Source: Escarpia spicata (taxonomy: Eukaryota; Annelida; Polychaeta; Sabellida; Siboglinidae). From it: a stretch of DNA of 64,000 nucleotides. Each line of letters opens with the position of its first letter. Positions within the stretch are counted from its first letter, which is position 1. A model generated the notes under the pieces. The model ran no database searches and was not told the origin of the DNA. It saw only the letters and a list, made by a program, of their open reading frames with translations. Shown piece after piece: positions 63,853 to 64,000 of this stretch. A program made the position numbers and the translations under genes. The stretch spans positions 744,001-808,000 of the forward strand of contig CAXEFP010000908.1 of NCBI GenBank assembly GCA_963995525.1. Reading direction: 5' to 3'.

Positions 63853-64000
63853 TTGTCTAAAGCAGCAGTACATTCAGTACTCACGAGACAAACATGTCCC
63901 ATGTCAAAATGTTCGAAAAAAATTAATGCATATCACAGCATAACGGTATTTGTAGTGCACTTTTTTCGGCGGAAGGATCCTTAATGTGGTCTTACCCCAA
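63853..64000 (+). repeat. Partial monomer, class C1, cut by window end
   Basis: 148 bases with CAAAATG, CAGCATAACGG, GGATCCTTAATG and CTTACCCC. CATAACGG points to C1 (or, less likely, J), but the 3' markers lie outside the window. Confidence 0.75.

Larger units (their letters stand above)
1..64000 (+). repeat. 326-bp satellite array filling the window
   Basis: One repeat unit of 326 bp recurs head to tail from end to end without interruption: 195 complete monomers and two partial ones, all in the same orientation. Any monomer can be laid on any other with a handful of substitutions. Landmarks in order within the monomer are TTGTCTAAAGC (taken here as position 1), an AGTAC/GTACT hairpin, TTCG followed by an A7 run, a T6 run followed by CGGCGG, the BamHI site GGATCC, TGCATGTTAC twice, ACGTAAGTTA twice and CATCCCCATTTG. 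The array continues beyond both window ends. Satellites of this length with higher-order structure are usually centromeric or pericentromeric and are not genes. A role as a centromere (CENH3-binding) array is inference. The length and BamHI site fit the beet pBV family, but I could not compare sequences. Confidence 0.98.
57659..64000 (+). repeat. Long HOR with D/E tail, cut by window end
   Basis: Order F-B-H1-C2-A-D-C-A-E-C-A-D-C1-B-C-A-G-C-A, then a partial C1. Compared with the 23-monomer unit at 44619, this one goes from the first E-C-A straight to D, which amounts to skipping G-C-A-E-C-A. The unit has no visible end inside the window. Confidence 0.9.

Noticed and set aside
1..64000. CRISPR array
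   Set aside because: The repeat is the whole 326-bp unit with no unique spacers, far longer than CRISPR repeats, and the context is eukaryotic satellite.
1..64000. Ribosomal DNA spacer or 5S gene tandem array
   Set aside because: No 5S, 18S or 25S gene body is present in any monomer. The 14-base 18S-like stretch in E and F has no flanking match.
1..64000. Embedded mobile elements
   Set aside because: I looked for breaks in phase, long terminal repeats and target-site duplications; the monomer phase never breaks by more than three bases.

Overview
The whole window is one uninterrupted tandem array of a 326-bp, AT-rich (about 37% G+C in the consensus I counted) satellite DNA. All copies are on the same strand and in the same phase. 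I see 195 complete monomers (289-63852) plus a partial one at each end (1-288 and 63853-64000). I found no protein-coding gene, RNA gene, transposon, CRISPR array or single-copy sequence. The 63-residue open frames that recur through the window are by-products of the repeat: they begin at a TTG codon and stay open only in the monomer classes where a TAA stop has become TAC.

Organism: a eukaryote. Long homogeneous arrays with higher-order repeats (HORs) are typical of centromeric or pericentromeric heterochromatin. The 326-bp length with a BamHI site (GGATCC) in most monomers resembles the pBV (BamHI, about 327 bp) centromeric satellite family of beet (Beta vulgaris). That assignment rests on length, enzyme site and HOR habit, not on a base-level comparison, so it is tentative.

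Monomers sort into about a dozen diagnostic classes, named here A, B, C (variants C1, C2), D, E, F, G, H (variant H1), I, J and K; each is defined in the feature list. Every C or C2 is followed by A, so C-A is a 652-bp subunit (45 complete pairs).

Layout: 1-288 partial A; 289-2894 tetramer F-J-D-B twice; 2895-6154 pentamer H-D-C-A-G twice; 6155-9413 pentamer C-A-E-C-A twice; 9414-12022 H-D-C-A then D-C-A-G; 12023-19190 hexamer E-C-A-D-C-A three times plus E-C-A-D; 19191-27014 irregular mosaic; 27015-31252 pentamer I-G-B-C-A twice plus I-G-B; 31253-37120 (18 monomers) and 37121-42662 (17 monomers), two copies of a long HOR opening with F-B-H1-C2-A; 42663-44618 a six-monomer version; 44619-52116 (23 monomers), 52117-57658 (17 monomers) and 57659-64000 (cut by the window end), further units with the same opening but a D/E-type tail.

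Two large-scale patterns stand out. Class I monomers, and class G with CCAC, occur only between about 20.5 and 42.7 kb, inside flanks built from D and E monomers; one nine-monomer block occurs once on the left and twice on the right. All seven length variants lie in the first 16 kb; from 15931 onward 147 consecutive monomers are exactly 326 bp. The array looks like a mosaic of recent segmental duplications and unequal exchanges, with the right three quarters homogenised more recently than the left.
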